Source: Pseudomonas alkylphenolica
GTDB lineage: Bacteria; Pseudomonadota; Gammaproteobacteria; Pseudomonadales; Pseudomonadaceae
Direction: 5' to 3'
Assembly (NCBI RefSeq): GCF_004025535.1
Contig: NZ_QJRG01000048.1
Span: forward strand, 600,651-664,650
DNA length: 64,000 nt
Shown here: positions 17,803-27,128 of the stretch, in pieces
How the letters are laid out: every line of letters starts with the position of its first letter
How positions within the stretch are numbered: the first letter of the stretch is position 1
Notes under the pieces: generated by a model
The model's input: the letters and a program-made list of their open reading frames with translations, nothing else
Databases searched by the model: none
Told to the model about the DNA's origin: nothing
Position numbers and translations under genes: made by a program

Positions 17803-18620
17803 GACTTGCGGTAAATCCGTTCTGGCTTGACCAACGCTTCGAACTGCTCGGCATGCACGGAGAAATCCAGGGTTTCCTTGCTGCCCAGCACCAGAAAGCC
17901 GCGGTGACACAATGACTCGTGAAACAGCCCGATGGCCCGATCCTGCAGGGTTTTGTTGAAATAGATCAGCACATTGCGACAGGAAATCAACTGCGTTTCG
18001 GAAAACACGCTGTCGGTGGCCAGGCTATGGTCGGCGAAGGTCACGTTGTCGCGCAGGCTGCCGTCGATAATGGCGTTGCCGTAGGCACAGGTGTAGTACT
18101 CGCCGAAGTCCCGCTGACCACCGGCCTTGCGGTAGTTCTCTTCATAGGCACGCATGTTCTGCATCGAGTAGATGCCCTGCTTGGCCTTCTCCAGTGAACT
18201 GGGGTTGATGTCGGTGGCATAGATGATCGTACGCTCCAGCAGGCCCTCTTCGCGCAGCAGGATGGCCATCGAATAGACCTCCTCGCCAGTGCTGCAGCCC
18301 GCAATCCAGACCTTCAGCGAAGGCCAGGTGCGCAGCAGCGGCACCACTTCCTGGCGCAGCGCAAGAAAGTGCTCCGGGTCGCGAAACATCTCGCTGACCG
18401 GAATGGTCAGGAACTGCAACAACTGCAGGAACATGCCGGGGTCGTGCAACACCCGCTCCTGCAGCGCCGAAATCGTCTTGCAGTCGAACTGACGCAGCGC
18501 ATGCTGAATCCGGCGCTTGATCGAAGCACCGGAGTAATCGCGAAAATCGTAGCTGTACTTGAGGTAGATCGCCTCGATCAACAGCCGTATTTCAATGTCG
18601 GTGTTACGGTCGATAGTCAA
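17799..18620 (-). CDS. CheR-type methyltransferase
   Basis: 273 residues. An all-helical CheR N-terminal domain (1-80, with GASIKRRIQHALRQ) precedes the SAM-binding Rossmann domain, with AGCSTGEEVYS near 107 and ATDINPSSLEKA near 135. NVLIYFNKTLQ near 215 is the family active-site segment. The start is a TTG that overlaps the stop of the hybrid kinase (TTGA), and its end overlaps cheB (ATGA), so all three are translationally coupled. It has no TPR domain, unlike many chemotaxis-independent CheRs. Confidence 0.93.
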   Translation of the reverse strand: MTIDRNTDIEIRLLIEAIYLKYSYDFRDYSGASIKRRIQHALRQFDCKTISALQERVLHDPGMFLQLLQFLTIPVSEMFRDPEHFLALRQEVVPLLRTWPSLKVWIAGCSTGEEVYSMAILLREEGLLERTIIYATDINPSSLEKAKQGIYSMQNMRAYEENYRKAGGQRDFGEYYTCAYGNAIIDGSLRDNVTFADHSLATDSVFSETQLISCRNVLIYFNKTLQDRAIGLFHESLCHRGFLVLGSKETLDFSVHAEQFEALVKPERIYRKS

Positions 18621-21600
18621 ATTCGCTCCAGTTGTGGCAGCCAGACACGGATCAGCGAAAACAGGCGGTCCAGGTCAATCGGTTTGGCGAGGTAGTCATT
18701 CGCCCCGGCCTGCAGGCAGCGTTGCTGGTCATCCTTCATGGCCTTGGCAGTCACGGCGATGATCGGCAATTTGCGCCAGCGCGCCTGGGTGCGGATCAGT
18801 CGCGTCGCCTCATAGCCATCCATCTGCGGCATCATCACGTCCATCAGCACCAGATCGATATCGGCATGCTGCTCCAGACGCTCGATCGCCTCATGGCCGT
18901 TGCGGGCAATCTCGACCACCGCGCCCTTGTGCTCAAGGGCACTGGTGAGGGCGAAGATGTTTCGCACATCGTCGTCCACCAGCAACAATTTGCGCCCTTC
19001 GAACACCTTGTCGCGGCTGCGCGCGGTCTTGAGCATGCGCTGCCGTTCATGGGACAGCGTCGATTCGACTTTGTGCAAAAACAACGTTACTTCATCAAGC
19101 AGGCGCTCCGGCGAACGGGCGCCCTTGATGATGATCGACCGCGAGTACTTGAGCAGTTCGGCCTCCTCGTCGCGCGTCAGGTTGCGCCCGGTATAGACAA
19201 TTACCGGCGGGAAGGCACGGATGTCCTCGTTCGACATGCGCTTGAGCAACTCGTTGCCGAGCATGTCCGGCAATTTCATGTCGATGATCATGCAGTCGTA
19301 AATGTTCTCGCGCAGCAGGTCGAGCGCTTCCTGCGCCAGGCCGACGGCGGTGATCTCGATATCATCATCGCCGATCAGGCGGGCAATGCTTTCGCGCTGC
19401 AGGTCGTCATCTTCAACCAGCAGAATGTGCTTGAGCTTCTGGGTCAGCTTGGCTTCCAGGCGCGCGAAGACCGCCTTGAGTTCCTCACGGCTGGTGGGCT
19501 TGACCGCATAGCCGACCGCGCCCATGTGCAGGGCCGCTTCGACCCGGTCCTCGACCGAAATGATGTGCACGGGGATGTGCCGGGTGCCGGCCTGCTCCTT
19601 GAGCCGCTGCAGCACGGTCAGGCCGGAATGGTCCGGCAGGCGCATGTCCAGCAGAATGGCGTCGGGGACGTAGCGTGCCGCCAGCTCGAAGCCTTCATCG
19701 GCGGCGGCTGCCACCAGGCAGCTGTAACCCAGTTCATGAGCCAGGTCGAAGAGAATCCGCGCAAAGTTGGGTTCATCCTCGATCACCAGGATGCAGCGGT
19801 TGCTGAATGGCGCCAGCTCCCGGTCATCGTCAAACGCCGGGGCACGGCGTACCACCACGTGGGGCTCGTCCTGCTGCGGCACAACATCGGGCACGATAGC
19901 CACGGGCTGATTGACGATCAACGCCGGCACTTGGGTGCCGGCCGGCTCATAGTGCTCCGGCAGGATCAGGCTGAACACACTGCCTTTGCCCGGGCTGCTG
20001 TCGACGCTGATCTGCCCGCCAAGCAACTGCGCCAGATCGCGGGAAATCGACAGGCCCAGGCCCGTCCCGCCAAACCGCCGGTTGCTGGTGCCATCGCCCT
20101 GGTGGAACGCTTCGAAAATGCTTTGCTGTTGATCGGCGGCGATACCGATACCGCTGTCACGCACCGAAAAGACAATGCCGTTGCCCGCCTGCCAGTGCAC
20201 GGTCAGGCTCACCTGCCCGCGCTCGGTGAACTTCACGGCATTGGACAACAGGTTCTTGAGAATCTGCTCCAGGCGCTGGCGATCGGTATACAGCGTGGCG
20301 GGCACCTGAGGCTCAATAGCCACGCTGAAACTGAGCTGCTTGTCACTGGCCAACGGTTCGAACATCAGCCGCAAGCCATCAACCAGCCGCGCCACCTGCG
20401 TAGTCTGCGGGCGCACTTCAAGTTTGCCGGCCTCGACCTTGGCGATATCGAGGATGTCGTTGATCAGGTTGAGCAGGTCGTTGCCGGCCGAATAGATCGA
20501 CTCGGCAAATTTCACCTGCTCGTCACTGAGGTTGCCCTGGGTGTTTTCCGCCAGCAACTTGGCCAGGATCAACGAACTGTTGAGCGGCGTACGCAACTCG
20601 TGGGACATGTTGGCGAGGAACTCGGATTTGTACTTGCTAGAGCGCTGTAGTTCTTCGGCACGTACCTTGAGATCACGCTGGGCCTGATTCAATTCACCGT
20701 TCCTGAACTCCAGCGCTTCGGTGCGCTCGGCCAACTGCTCGTTGGTCTGCTCAAGTTCGGCCTGCTGGGTCTCAAGGTGCGCCTGGGACTCCTTCAGTAC
20801 CCGTGATTGCTCCTCAAGCTCCTCATTGGCGGTTTTCAGCTCTTCCTGCTGTACCTGCAGCTCTTCGTTGAGTTGCTGGGTTTCCGCCAGAACTTCTTGC
20901 AGGCGCTGACGGTAGCGGGCGCTTTCGATGGAGGTGCCAAGGTTGTCGCCCACCAGTTCCAGCAACTCGATGTCTCGGTCGGTCAATGTACGCAGGAACC
21001 CCAGTTCCACCACGCCATTGATCTGGCCGTCGTTACTGGCTGGCATGATGATCACGCTGCGCGGCAACCCTTCGCCCAGACCGGAACTGATCTTGAAGTA
21101 ATCTTCAGGCACCTCGTCCAGGCGCAGCAAACGGCCCTGGCTTACCGCTTGGGCGAGCAGCCCTTCCTGATGTCCGACCTGGTGCTCACGCTCCGCTTGC
21201 TCACGGGAGAATCCGTAGGTGGCGACCCGGCGCAGCCCGCCGTGCTCATCACGCACATACAGAGCCGCCACCGCACTCCCCAGATAACTGGCAAAAAAAC
21301 GAAGAATGTTGCTGCCCAGCATCGGTAATGTCAGTTGGCCCAACACCTGTTCGGCCAGTTGTGTCTGCCCGGTGCGCAACCAGGCCTGTTGTTCCAGGCG
21401 CTGTGTCGAGCGCTGCTGGGCCTGCAGGTTGCTGTTGTAGCTGGCCGAAAGCGCCAGCAGGTCGCGCCGCCCCAGATACGCCAGCAACGCGCTGAGCAGC
21501 ACGACAAACACCAGGTACACGGAAATCGCAGTGACGGTAATCGAGTTGACCTGCTCGTTACGCGCCATGCGGAACTGCTGTTCGGTTGTGATGAATGCAT

Positions 21601-22087
21601 CGAATTCCTTGCGGATTTCGTCGGTGATGCGCTTGCCACGGCCACTGCGGATCGGCGTGCCGATGTCACCGCTCTGGCGACGCACGCTGATCATTTCGCT
21701 GGCAAACGCGTTCCACTCCTGCTGCAGCCCTTTCAGGCGCTCCAGACGGTCAATCTGCTGCGGGTTGTCCATCACCAGTTGCTGCAGGCCGCTGAGACTG
21801 GAGAATACTTGTGGCTTGGCCACCTCGTAGGGTTCCAGAAAGCGTTCGTCACCGGTGATCAGATAGCCGCGCATACCGGTTTCCATGTCGATCGACAGTT
21901 TTACCGCTTCATTGGCGTTATTGATCACCCGGTCGGTGTGTTCGACCCATTGGATGGCCGAGAGCAAATAGCTGATGCCCACGACGAAGACGATGGCGCT
22001 GAGCAGACCGACACCCAGCGGCAGGCCAATATTGCGGCTCAGCAGTTTGCGAAAACTTTGCTGGTCGATCGATGCGGGTTGAGTCAT
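18617..22087 (-). CDS. Membrane hybrid sensor kinase: CHASE3-GAF-HisKA-HATPase-REC-REC-REC
   Basis: 1156 residues from the ATG at 22087 (MTQPASIDQQ); the open frame to 22378 adds a Ser/Arg-rich leader without coding character. A first membrane helix (about 22-44), a periplasmic CHASE3 domain (ETGMRGYLITGDERFL) and a second membrane helix near 180-200 are followed by a GAF domain (about 230-380), a long coiled coil (390-470), HisKA with SHELRTPLN near 485 and HATPase_c (DSGIGI, GTGLGLSIS). Three receivers then follow: LVIEDE...LLDMRLPDHSG, LVEDDD...MIDMKLPD and LVDDD...LMDVMMPQMDG. It heads a four-gene overlapping operon and is a signal-integration hub probably passing phosphate to the downstream REC kinase. 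Confidence 0.93.
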   Translation of the reverse strand: MTQPASIDQQSFRKLLSRNIGLPLGVGLLSAIVFVVGISYLLSAIQWVEHTDRVINNANEAVKLSIDMETGMRGYLITGDERFLEPYEVAKPQVFSSLSGLQQLVMDNPQQIDRLERLKGLQQEWNAFASEMISVRRQSGDIGTPIRSGRGKRITDEIRKEFDAFITTEQQFRMARNEQVNSITVTAISVYLVFVVLLSALLAYLGRRDLLALSASYNSNLQAQQRSTQRLEQQAWLRTGQTQLAEQVLGQLTLPMLGSNILRFFASYLGSAVAALYVRDEHGGLRRVATYGFSREQAEREHQVGHQEGLLAQAVSQGRLLRLDEVPEDYFKISSGLGEGLPRSVIIMPASNDGQINGVVELGFLRTLTDRDIELLELVGDNLGTSIESARYRQRLQEVLAETQQLNEELQVQQEELKTANEELEEQSRVLKESQAHLETQQAELEQTNEQLAERTEALEFRNGELNQAQRDLKVRAEELQRSSKYKSEFLANMSHELRTPLNSSLILAKLLAENTQGNLSDEQVKFAESIYSAGNDLLNLINDILDIAKVEAGKLEVRPQTTQVARLVDGLRLMFEPLASDKQLSFSVAIEPQVPATLYTDRQRLEQILKNLLSNAVKFTERGQVSLTVHWQAGNGIVFSVRDSGIGIAADQQQSIFEAFHQGDGTSNRRFGGTGLGLSISRDLAQLLGGQISVDSSPGKGSVFSLILPEHYEPAGTQVPALIVNQPVAIVPDVVPQQDEPHVVVRRAPAFDDDRELAPFSNRCILVIEDEPNFARILFDLAHELGYSCLVAAAADEGFELAARYVPDAILLDMRLPDHSGLTVLQRLKEQAGTRHIPVHIISVEDRVEAALHMGAVGYAVKPTSREELKAVFARLEAKLTQKLKHILLVEDDDLQRESIARLIGDDDIEITAVGLAQEALDLLRENIYDCMIIDMKLPDMLGNELLKRMSNEDIRAFPPVIVYTGRNLTRDEEAELLKYSRSIIIKGARSPERLLDEVTLFLHKVESTLSHERQRMLKTARSRDKVFEGRKLLLVDDDVRNIFALTSALEHKGAVVEIARNGHEAIERLEQHADIDLVLMDVMMPQMDGYEATRLIRTQARWRKLPIIAVTAKAMKDDQQRCLQAGANDYLAKPIDLDRLFSLIRVWLPQLERI

Positions 22088-22364
22088 TGCACAGTTCCAA
22101 GCAAGTGAATCAAACAAAAGAAAGTGGCGAACCTGTCGAGAAAACCGTTCCTTAGTTCGCGACAATGGCTGCGGGGGCAGCCTGATAGCTATGAGTCTAA
22201 ACAGCTTTGCCCAATCTGGCAGGGCATTTAGCCAGCATTTGAGAGCATGATTGCGCAATCGTTCCCTGCAACGGCGCAGATCGCTATCCTGCAACAACGG
22301 CCGGGAACTTCGACCGGGGCCAGACGTACTGAATATAAACCGCTTATTGAACAGGACGCTGAAC

Positions 22365-22727
22365 ATGCCCTCTCCCACTCAACCCTTATTGGTTGTCGAA
22401 GACGATGCCATCGTGCGCATGTTGATCGTCGAAGTGCTCAGCGAACTCGGTTATTCGGTGATCGAGGCCCAGGACGCCACCACCGCGCTGGAGGTCGTTA
22501 ACAACCCTGAGCAACCGCTGGCCTTGATGATGACCGATGTCGGCCTGCCGGACATGGACGGCAAAACCCTCGCCAACCGGGCGCGCGAGGCGCGCCCGCT
22601 GTTGCCGATCCTGTTTGCCAGCGGCTTTACCGATTCAATCGAGGTACCGCCGGGCATGCACCTGATCGGCAAGCCGTTCAGCATCGACCAGTTGCGTGAC
22701 AAGGTGAACGCCCTGCTCAACGGTTGA
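22365..22727 (+). CDS. Single-domain response regulator
   Basis: 120 residues from the ATG at 22365, with AGGA upstream; the longer open frame is non-coding. It is a lone receiver domain: LLVVEDDAIVR with the acidic pair, phospho-acceptor Asp in MMTDVGLPDMDG, and the conserved Lys in IGKPFS. It has no output domain, so it works as a phosphate shuttle or sink. It is divergent from the hybrid-kinase operon, about 280 bp away, and is the natural partner for those kinases. Confidence 0.9.
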   Translation: MPSPTQPLLVVEDDAIVRMLIVEVLSELGYSVIEAQDATTALEVVNNPEQPLALMMTDVGLPDMDGKTLANRAREARPLLPILFASGFTDSIEVPPGMHLIGKPFSIDQLRDKVNALLNG

Positions 22728-22793
22728 CGATGAGGACCGCCTGCAGCGTGCCAATCTGGTTTAATACACGCTTTTTCAAGGTCCCTCGCGCTC

Positions 22794-24113
22794 ATGCTCA
22801 GCCCCACCCTCAACGTCCTGGTCATCGGTTACGTCTGGCCCGAGCCGCGCTCCTCGGCCGCCGGCGGACACATGATGCAGATCCTCGAAAGCTTTGTGCA
22901 GCGCGGGTGGCGGGTAACGTTCAGCAGCCCGGCAGCGGTCGGTGAGCACAAGGCCGACCTGTCTGCCCTGGGGATTGTCGAGCAGGCCATCACCCTCAAC
23001 GACAGCAGTTTCGACCGGTTTGTCAGCGAACTGGCGCCTGATGTGGTGTTGTTTGACCGCTTCATGATGGAAGAACAGTTTGGCTGGCGTGTAGAGAAAC
23101 ACTGCCCCAGTGCCCTGCGCGTGCTGGAAACGTCCGACCTGCAAAGCCTGCGCGATGCGCGCCAGCAGCTGCTGCGCCGCCGGCTGATCGAAGGCCTGGA
23201 CCCCAATGATTTCCGTGCCCTGTTCGCCACCTCGGGGCCCGACCTGTATCGGCAGATGGCCAGCGCCGACCTGACCCTGCGCGAACTGGCCGCAATCTAT
23301 CGCAGTGACTTGAGCCTGATGACCTCGGATGTCGAGATCGATCTGTTGACCAACGGTTTCGGCGTGCCCGAGCACCTGCTGCACTGGTGCCCATTGATGG
23401 TCGATGTGCCCGGCGCACCGTTCAAACCCTTTGCACAACGGGCGAACTTTCTCAGCATCGGCAACTTCCGCCACGCCCCCAACTGGGATGCCGTGCTCTG
23501 GATGAAAAACACCCTGTGGCCGATGATTCGCCGTCGCCTGCCGCAGGCTCAACTGCACATTTATGGCGCTTACACCCCGCCTAAAGCCACTGCACTGCAC
23601 AAACCCGCAGAAGGTTTTCACGTCATGAACTGGGCCGAGGACGCACTCGAGGTGATGAGCAATGCGCGCATCTGCCTGGCGCCGCTGCGCTTCGGCGCCG
23701 GGATCAAAGGCAAACTGACCGATGCGATGCTCTGCGGCACCCCGAGCGTAACCACGCCGATCGGCGCCGAAGCCATGCACGGCGCCCTGCCCTGGCCGGG
23801 CGCCGTGGCCAGCACCGCCGAAGCCCTGGCCGAAGCGGCAGCACAGCTGTACAGCGATGAACAACGCTGGCTGAACGCACAACAGCAGGGCCTGCAACTG
23901 CTGCGCGCCCGTTTTGACCGACGACCGCACAGCGCTGCCCTGGTCGAGCGTATCGAATACGCCTTGAGCGACCTGGACCAACACCGCCTGTTCAATTTTA
24001 CCGGGGCCATGCTGCGTCATCACCAGCACAAGAGCACCCAGTACATGGCGCAATGGATCGAAGCGAAAAACCGCCTGGCTACAGCGGCCGACGCAGCAGA
24101 TAAGTGTCCATGA
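22794..24113 (+). CDS. Glycosyltransferase, GT4-like (GT-B fold)
   Basis: 439 residues, soluble. The N-terminal half opens with VLVIGYVWPEPRSSAAGGH, the donor/acceptor glycine loop of GT-B enzymes. The C-terminal half has FLSIGNFRHAPNWDAV, then QLHIYG, and ICLAPLRFGAGIKGKLTDAM with G-x-K of the nucleotide-sugar site, followed by a shortened TDAM...GTP motif. The substrate is unknown. It stands alone: no other polysaccharide genes are nearby. Its C-terminal 35 bp overlap the end of convergent cobF, and it follows the response regulator by 66 bp and may be cotranscribed with it. Confidence 0.83.
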   Translation: MLSPTLNVLVIGYVWPEPRSSAAGGHMMQILESFVQRGWRVTFSSPAAVGEHKADLSALGIVEQAITLNDSSFDRFVSELAPDVVLFDRFMMEEQFGWRVEKHCPSALRVLETSDLQSLRDARQQLLRRRLIEGLDPNDFRALFATSGPDLYRQMASADLTLRELAAIYRSDLSLMTSDVEIDLLTNGFGVPEHLLHWCPLMVDVPGAPFKPFAQRANFLSIGNFRHAPNWDAVLWMKNTLWPMIRRRLPQAQLHIYGAYTPPKATALHKPAEGFHVMNWAEDALEVMSNARICLAPLRFGAGIKGKLTDAMLCGTPSVTTPIGAEAMHGALPWPGAVASTAEALAEAAAQLYSDEQRWLNAQQQGLQLLRARFDRRPHSAALVERIEYALSDLDQHRLFNFTGAMLRHHQHKSTQYMAQWIEAKNRLATAADAADKCP

Positions 24114-24828
24114 TCCAGCCTTTGCGTGCGCGAGCCTGCTCGCGCTGCGCAAGAATGGTGGCTTTGACCTGCTGCAGTGGCCCGCTGATGAGCAGTTCAT
24201 CCGCCATTCCCAGGTACGCTCCCCAATAGATCCACAGGTCCGGCTCGTCGCGCTCGGCAAAGGCACCGTGGCTGTCGAGCATGACCACCATGTTGTCGAT
24301 CTGCTTCTGCTCGGGCAGGCGCCGCCCAGGCAATAGCGTCAGTGGCTCGCCGATACGATTCAATGGCACACGATGGCGTGCCGCCAGAGCCTGTACGCTG
24401 CTGATACCGGGAATTACCTCAAGCTCGAACGCCAGGCCGTGCGCCTGTACCCGTTCAAGAATGCGCAAGGTGCTGTCATACAGCGTCGGGTCACCCCACA
24501 GCAGGAAGGCGCCGCACTCGCCCTCGCCCAGCTCGCTTTCCAGCAGCCTGGCATAGAGTGCCGCCCGTTGCTGGTGCCAGCCCTGCACGGCGCCGAGATA
24601 GTCATGGGCATGACGCTCGCGCTGCGGGTCCCGGACCTGCACCACGCGATACCCGGGCCGGGTGACGTAACGTTCGAGGATATCTTGGCGCAGTTGCAGC
24701 AGTTCGTTCTTGCCTTCGCCCTTGTCGAGCACGAAGAACACCTGGGTGCGGTTTAATGCATCCACGGCTTCATAGGTAATCTGGCGCGGATTGCCCGGCC
24801 CGATTCCGATCAACAGCAGCTGTTTCAT
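24079..24828 (-). CDS. cobF: Precorrin-6A synthase (deacetylating) CobF
   Basis: 249 residues from the ATG at 24828, with a GGA ribosome site about 9 nt upstream; a TTG 15 bp earlier is less likely. The N-terminal LLLIGIGPGNP motif and the LLWGDPTLYDST and EVIPGISSVQALAAR segments are tetrapyrrole-methylase landmarks, and the rest matches CobF, which methylates precorrin-5 at C-1 with loss of acetate in aerobic cobalamin synthesis. No other cob gene is in the window, so cobF is isolated from the pathway here, an arrangement I recall for pseudomonads. Confidence 0.9.
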   Translation of the reverse strand: MKQLLLIGIGPGNPRQITYEAVDALNRTQVFFVLDKGEGKNELLQLRQDILERYVTRPGYRVVQVRDPQRERHAHDYLGAVQGWHQQRAALYARLLESELGEGECGAFLLWGDPTLYDSTLRILERVQAHGLAFELEVIPGISSVQALAARHRVPLNRIGEPLTLLPGRRLPEQKQIDNMVVMLDSHGAFAERDEPDLWIYWGAYLGMADELLISGPLQQVKATILAQREQARARKGWIMDTYLLRRPL

Positions 24829-24897
24829 TGCAATGCATTCCAAGGGTCAGCCAGTCGACATAATCGACCGGCCGAACCGCACTGGCAATGTTGCAAC

Positions 24898-26187
24898 TTA
24901 CCAGATCGAGAAGTTGTAGCTGACGATCACCCGGGTTTCGTCCATGTCGCGGGCATACTTCTCATAGTTGCTGCGGAACGTAGAGTTACGCAGGCGCACG
25001 CTGACATCCTTGAACGTGCCACTTTGCACCTGGTACTTGAGCTCCGTATCGCGCTCCCACTCCTTACCCTCGTCAAGACTGCCCGGCACCTTGATGTGGT
25101 GACCATTGATGTAGCGGGTAAAGAAGCTCAGGCCCGGCACGCCCAGCGCCTTGAAGTCGTAGTCGTAGCGCAACTGCCAGGAGCGTTCCTGCGCAGCAGC
25201 GAAGTCGTTGACCTGGGCATAGTTGACCAGGTACGGGTTACTGCCATCGAGGTAAGGCATGGCATTTTCGCCGTACATGCGCTGCCAGCCGCCACTGACC
25301 TTGTGCCCGCCCAGGCTGTAGCCGAGCATGGCGCTGAACGCCCGGTGATCGATATCGCCGGCACGGGCGTTACCGATGTCGTCACTTTTGATCAGGCGCA
25401 GGTCTGCCGACAGCTTGCCGACACTCAGCGGCTGGCTGGCCAGCACCCCGAAGAAATGCTGACGGTAGATATTCTCGAGCTTGGCTACCTGGTACTGGGC
25501 ACTGAGGCGTTCGTTGAAGCTGTAGTCGACGCCTGCCATGTCGAAATGATCGGCGGTGATATCACAGGCATAACGCTTGTTCTTGCAATGCACGCGAATA
25601 TCCTGACGGTCAGTGGAATCACGTGCGGTGTACTTGTCCAGGCGGGCAACGCTGAATTTGAGGTTGCTGATTTCTTCCGACGTGAGCAGCGCCCCATGGA
25701 ACTGGGTGGGCAACAAGCGGCCATCGTTGTATTTAAGCAACGGCATGTCCGGCAACAACGAACCGTGCTTGAGCACGGTCCTGGAGTAGCGCATCTTTCC
25801 GGTCACGCCCAATTTTGCATATTGGTCTTCGGAATGACGTGGATCATGGCCGCTGGAGGGCAGCAGTCCACTATTACTGTCGGCAGGACTTGAGTCGAGT
25901 TTGATCCCGAGCATGCCTAACGCGTCGACACCAAAGCCAACCGGGCCTTGGGTGTAACCGGACTGCACATTGAGAATGAAGCCCTGGGCCCACTCTTCAC
26001 GCTTTGAAGCGCCTTGGCTGGAACTGGAATGTCCATCGCGAAAATCACGATTGAAATAGACATTGCGTGCTTCGAATTTGGCACTGCTGTCTTCAAGAAA
26101 ACCTGCAGCCTGAGTCGAAGAGGCAGCCAACATCGCAAGCAGGCCGATACGGCCACGCCCGCACGCGTGAGGAAAGGGGGAAAACAT
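24898..26187 (-). CDS. OprD-family outer-membrane porin
   Basis: 429 residues from the ATG at 26187; an upstream start exists at 26250 but adds residues before the signal peptide. The N-terminus contains a signal peptide ending near ASSTQAAGF. The mature protein shows the alternating hydrophobic/hydrophilic pattern of beta-strands, with the OprD features AKFEARNVYFNRDF, the SYNFSIW final strand with terminal aromatic residue, and a Trp-rich strand around GWQRMYGENAMPYLDG. OprD-type channels take up small molecules such as basic amino acids, peptides or aromatic acids. The neighbours do not point to a specific substrate. Confidence 0.9.
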   Translation of the reverse strand: MFSPFPHACGRGRIGLLAMLAASSTQAAGFLEDSSAKFEARNVYFNRDFRDGHSSSSQGASKREEWAQGFILNVQSGYTQGPVGFGVDALGMLGIKLDSSPADSNSGLLPSSGHDPRHSEDQYAKLGVTGKMRYSRTVLKHGSLLPDMPLLKYNDGRLLPTQFHGALLTSEEISNLKFSVARLDKYTARDSTDRQDIRVHCKNKRYACDITADHFDMAGVDYSFNERLSAQYQVAKLENIYRQHFFGVLASQPLSVGKLSADLRLIKSDDIGNARAGDIDHRAFSAMLGYSLGGHKVSGGWQRMYGENAMPYLDGSNPYLVNYAQVNDFAAAQERSWQLRYDYDFKALGVPGLSFFTRYINGHHIKVPGSLDEGKEWERDTELKYQVQSGTFKDVSVRLRNSTFRSNYEKYARDMDETRVIVSYNFSIW

Positions 26188-26551
26188 GGGAAGCACTATC
26201 CAAAAGAGTGGCAAAAACAGCCGCCAGCCATCCGGGCTGGGGCAATACACCCAGCGTCGATGCAGCCGGATGCTGATCTGAAATTATCTCGCAACCGCTC
26301 TAGCACGCGACATTGGACCTTGGTCTAAGGCACCGGACAGGCAGCCGACTAGTTGTTTTGTATTAACGCTCAAATAAGTAAGAAAGTTCCGTTACAGCGA
26401 AGTTAAAAGTTAAATGTTTACCCATCGCCTGGTGACTACTACACTATTTATTAGTGCGATGTTGTGCCCAACCCAGTGGCGGCTGCGTTATTCAGGTAAC
26501 TCCTTGTTTCTACGCATACCGGGCCACTGCAGACATAAAGGAGTGATGACA
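26188..26551. other. Intergenic region between oprD-type and H-NS-like genes
   Basis: 364 AT-rich bases between divergent genes. It holds a clear sigma-70-like promoter for the H-NS-like gene, listed separately, and presumably the oprD promoter, which I cannot place. No convincing small gene was seen. Confidence 0.5.
26417..26445 (+). promoter_or_regulatory. Sigma-70-type promoter of the H-NS-like gene
   Basis: TTTACC (-35, 26417-26422) and TACACT (-10, 26440-26445) are separated by 17 bp. This gives a leader of about 100 nt before the GTG start at 26552. Confidence 0.55.
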
Positions 26552-26911
26552 GTGTCCAGACTTGCAGAATTTCGTGCTGCCGAAAAAGCGCTTCAGGAAC
26601 AACTGGCGCAACTCGAGGCGCTGAAAAAGGATGCCGGCCTAAAGCGCGAAATCGAGTTCGAGCGCAAACTTGTCGAGCTGATGAAAAGCTACGACAAGAG
26701 CCTGCGCGATATCATCGCCATCCTCGACCCCAAAGCGGCGAGCAAAGGTGTGACTGCCGCGCCGAAAACCCGGCGTGCTCGCGTGGTCAAAGTGTATGAA
26801 AACCCGCATACCGGCGAACGGATTGAAACCAAGGGTGGTAACCACCGCGGCCTCAAAGCCTGGAAAGAGCAGTACGGCGCCAAGACAGTCGACGGCTGGT
26901 TGCGTACGTAA
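26552..26911 (+). CDS. MvaT/TurB-family H-NS-like xenogeneic silencer
   Basis: 119 residues from a GTG start. The AAGGAG site at 26538-26543 is 8 nt from the GTG but only 2 nt from the ATG at 26546, so the GTG is preferred; the resulting N-terminus MSRLAEFRAAEK is the one I know from TurB-type proteins. The N-terminal 60 residues form a coiled-coil oligomerisation domain (ALQEQLAQLEALK, IEFERKLVELM). The C-terminal domain carries the MvaT AT-hook-like DNA-binding segment KVYENPHTGE and GGNHRGLKAWK. It binds AT-rich DNA and silences transferred genes. It has its own promoter and a downstream hairpin. Confidence 0.93.
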   Translation: MSRLAEFRAAEKALQEQLAQLEALKKDAGLKREIEFERKLVELMKSYDKSLRDIIAILDPKAASKGVTAAPKTRRARVVKVYENPHTGERIETKGGNHRGLKAWKEQYGAKTVDGWLRT

Positions 26912-27007
26912 GGGTTCTCTTCACACTTTTTTCACATCGACACGGTCAGGATCAAGACTGCTAACGGACTAGCGCCCCATACGCCCGCCTCGGCGGGCAT
27001 CTAATTC

Positions 27008-27045
27008 TTGCGCCCCGCCCTTTCCAGGCGGGGCGCAATTCGTTT
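27008..27045 (+). terminator. Hairpin terminator after the H-NS-like gene
   Basis: A 12-bp perfect stem (27008-27019 with 27027-27038) around a 7-nt loop, followed by a short T-rich run. A smaller GC hairpin at 26983-26998 precedes it. Confidence 0.7.
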
Positions 27046-27128
27046 GCGCAATCGCTTCAGTTCCGTATCATGAGCCCCTGACTGTTTTGCTGGCCTTGCT
27101 GTTGCCAGCCCCATCAAGCGGAGTGCCC

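Noticed and set aside
18632..20650. 672-codon plus-strand open frame opposite the hybrid kinase
   Set aside because: It lies entirely within the kinase domains, and its composition is that of an antisense shadow in high-GC DNA.
26983..26998. Small GCCCGCC/GGCGGGC hairpin as a separate terminator
   Set aside because: The 2-nt loop is sterically unfavourable and there is no T run. The larger hairpin at 27008 is a better terminator.
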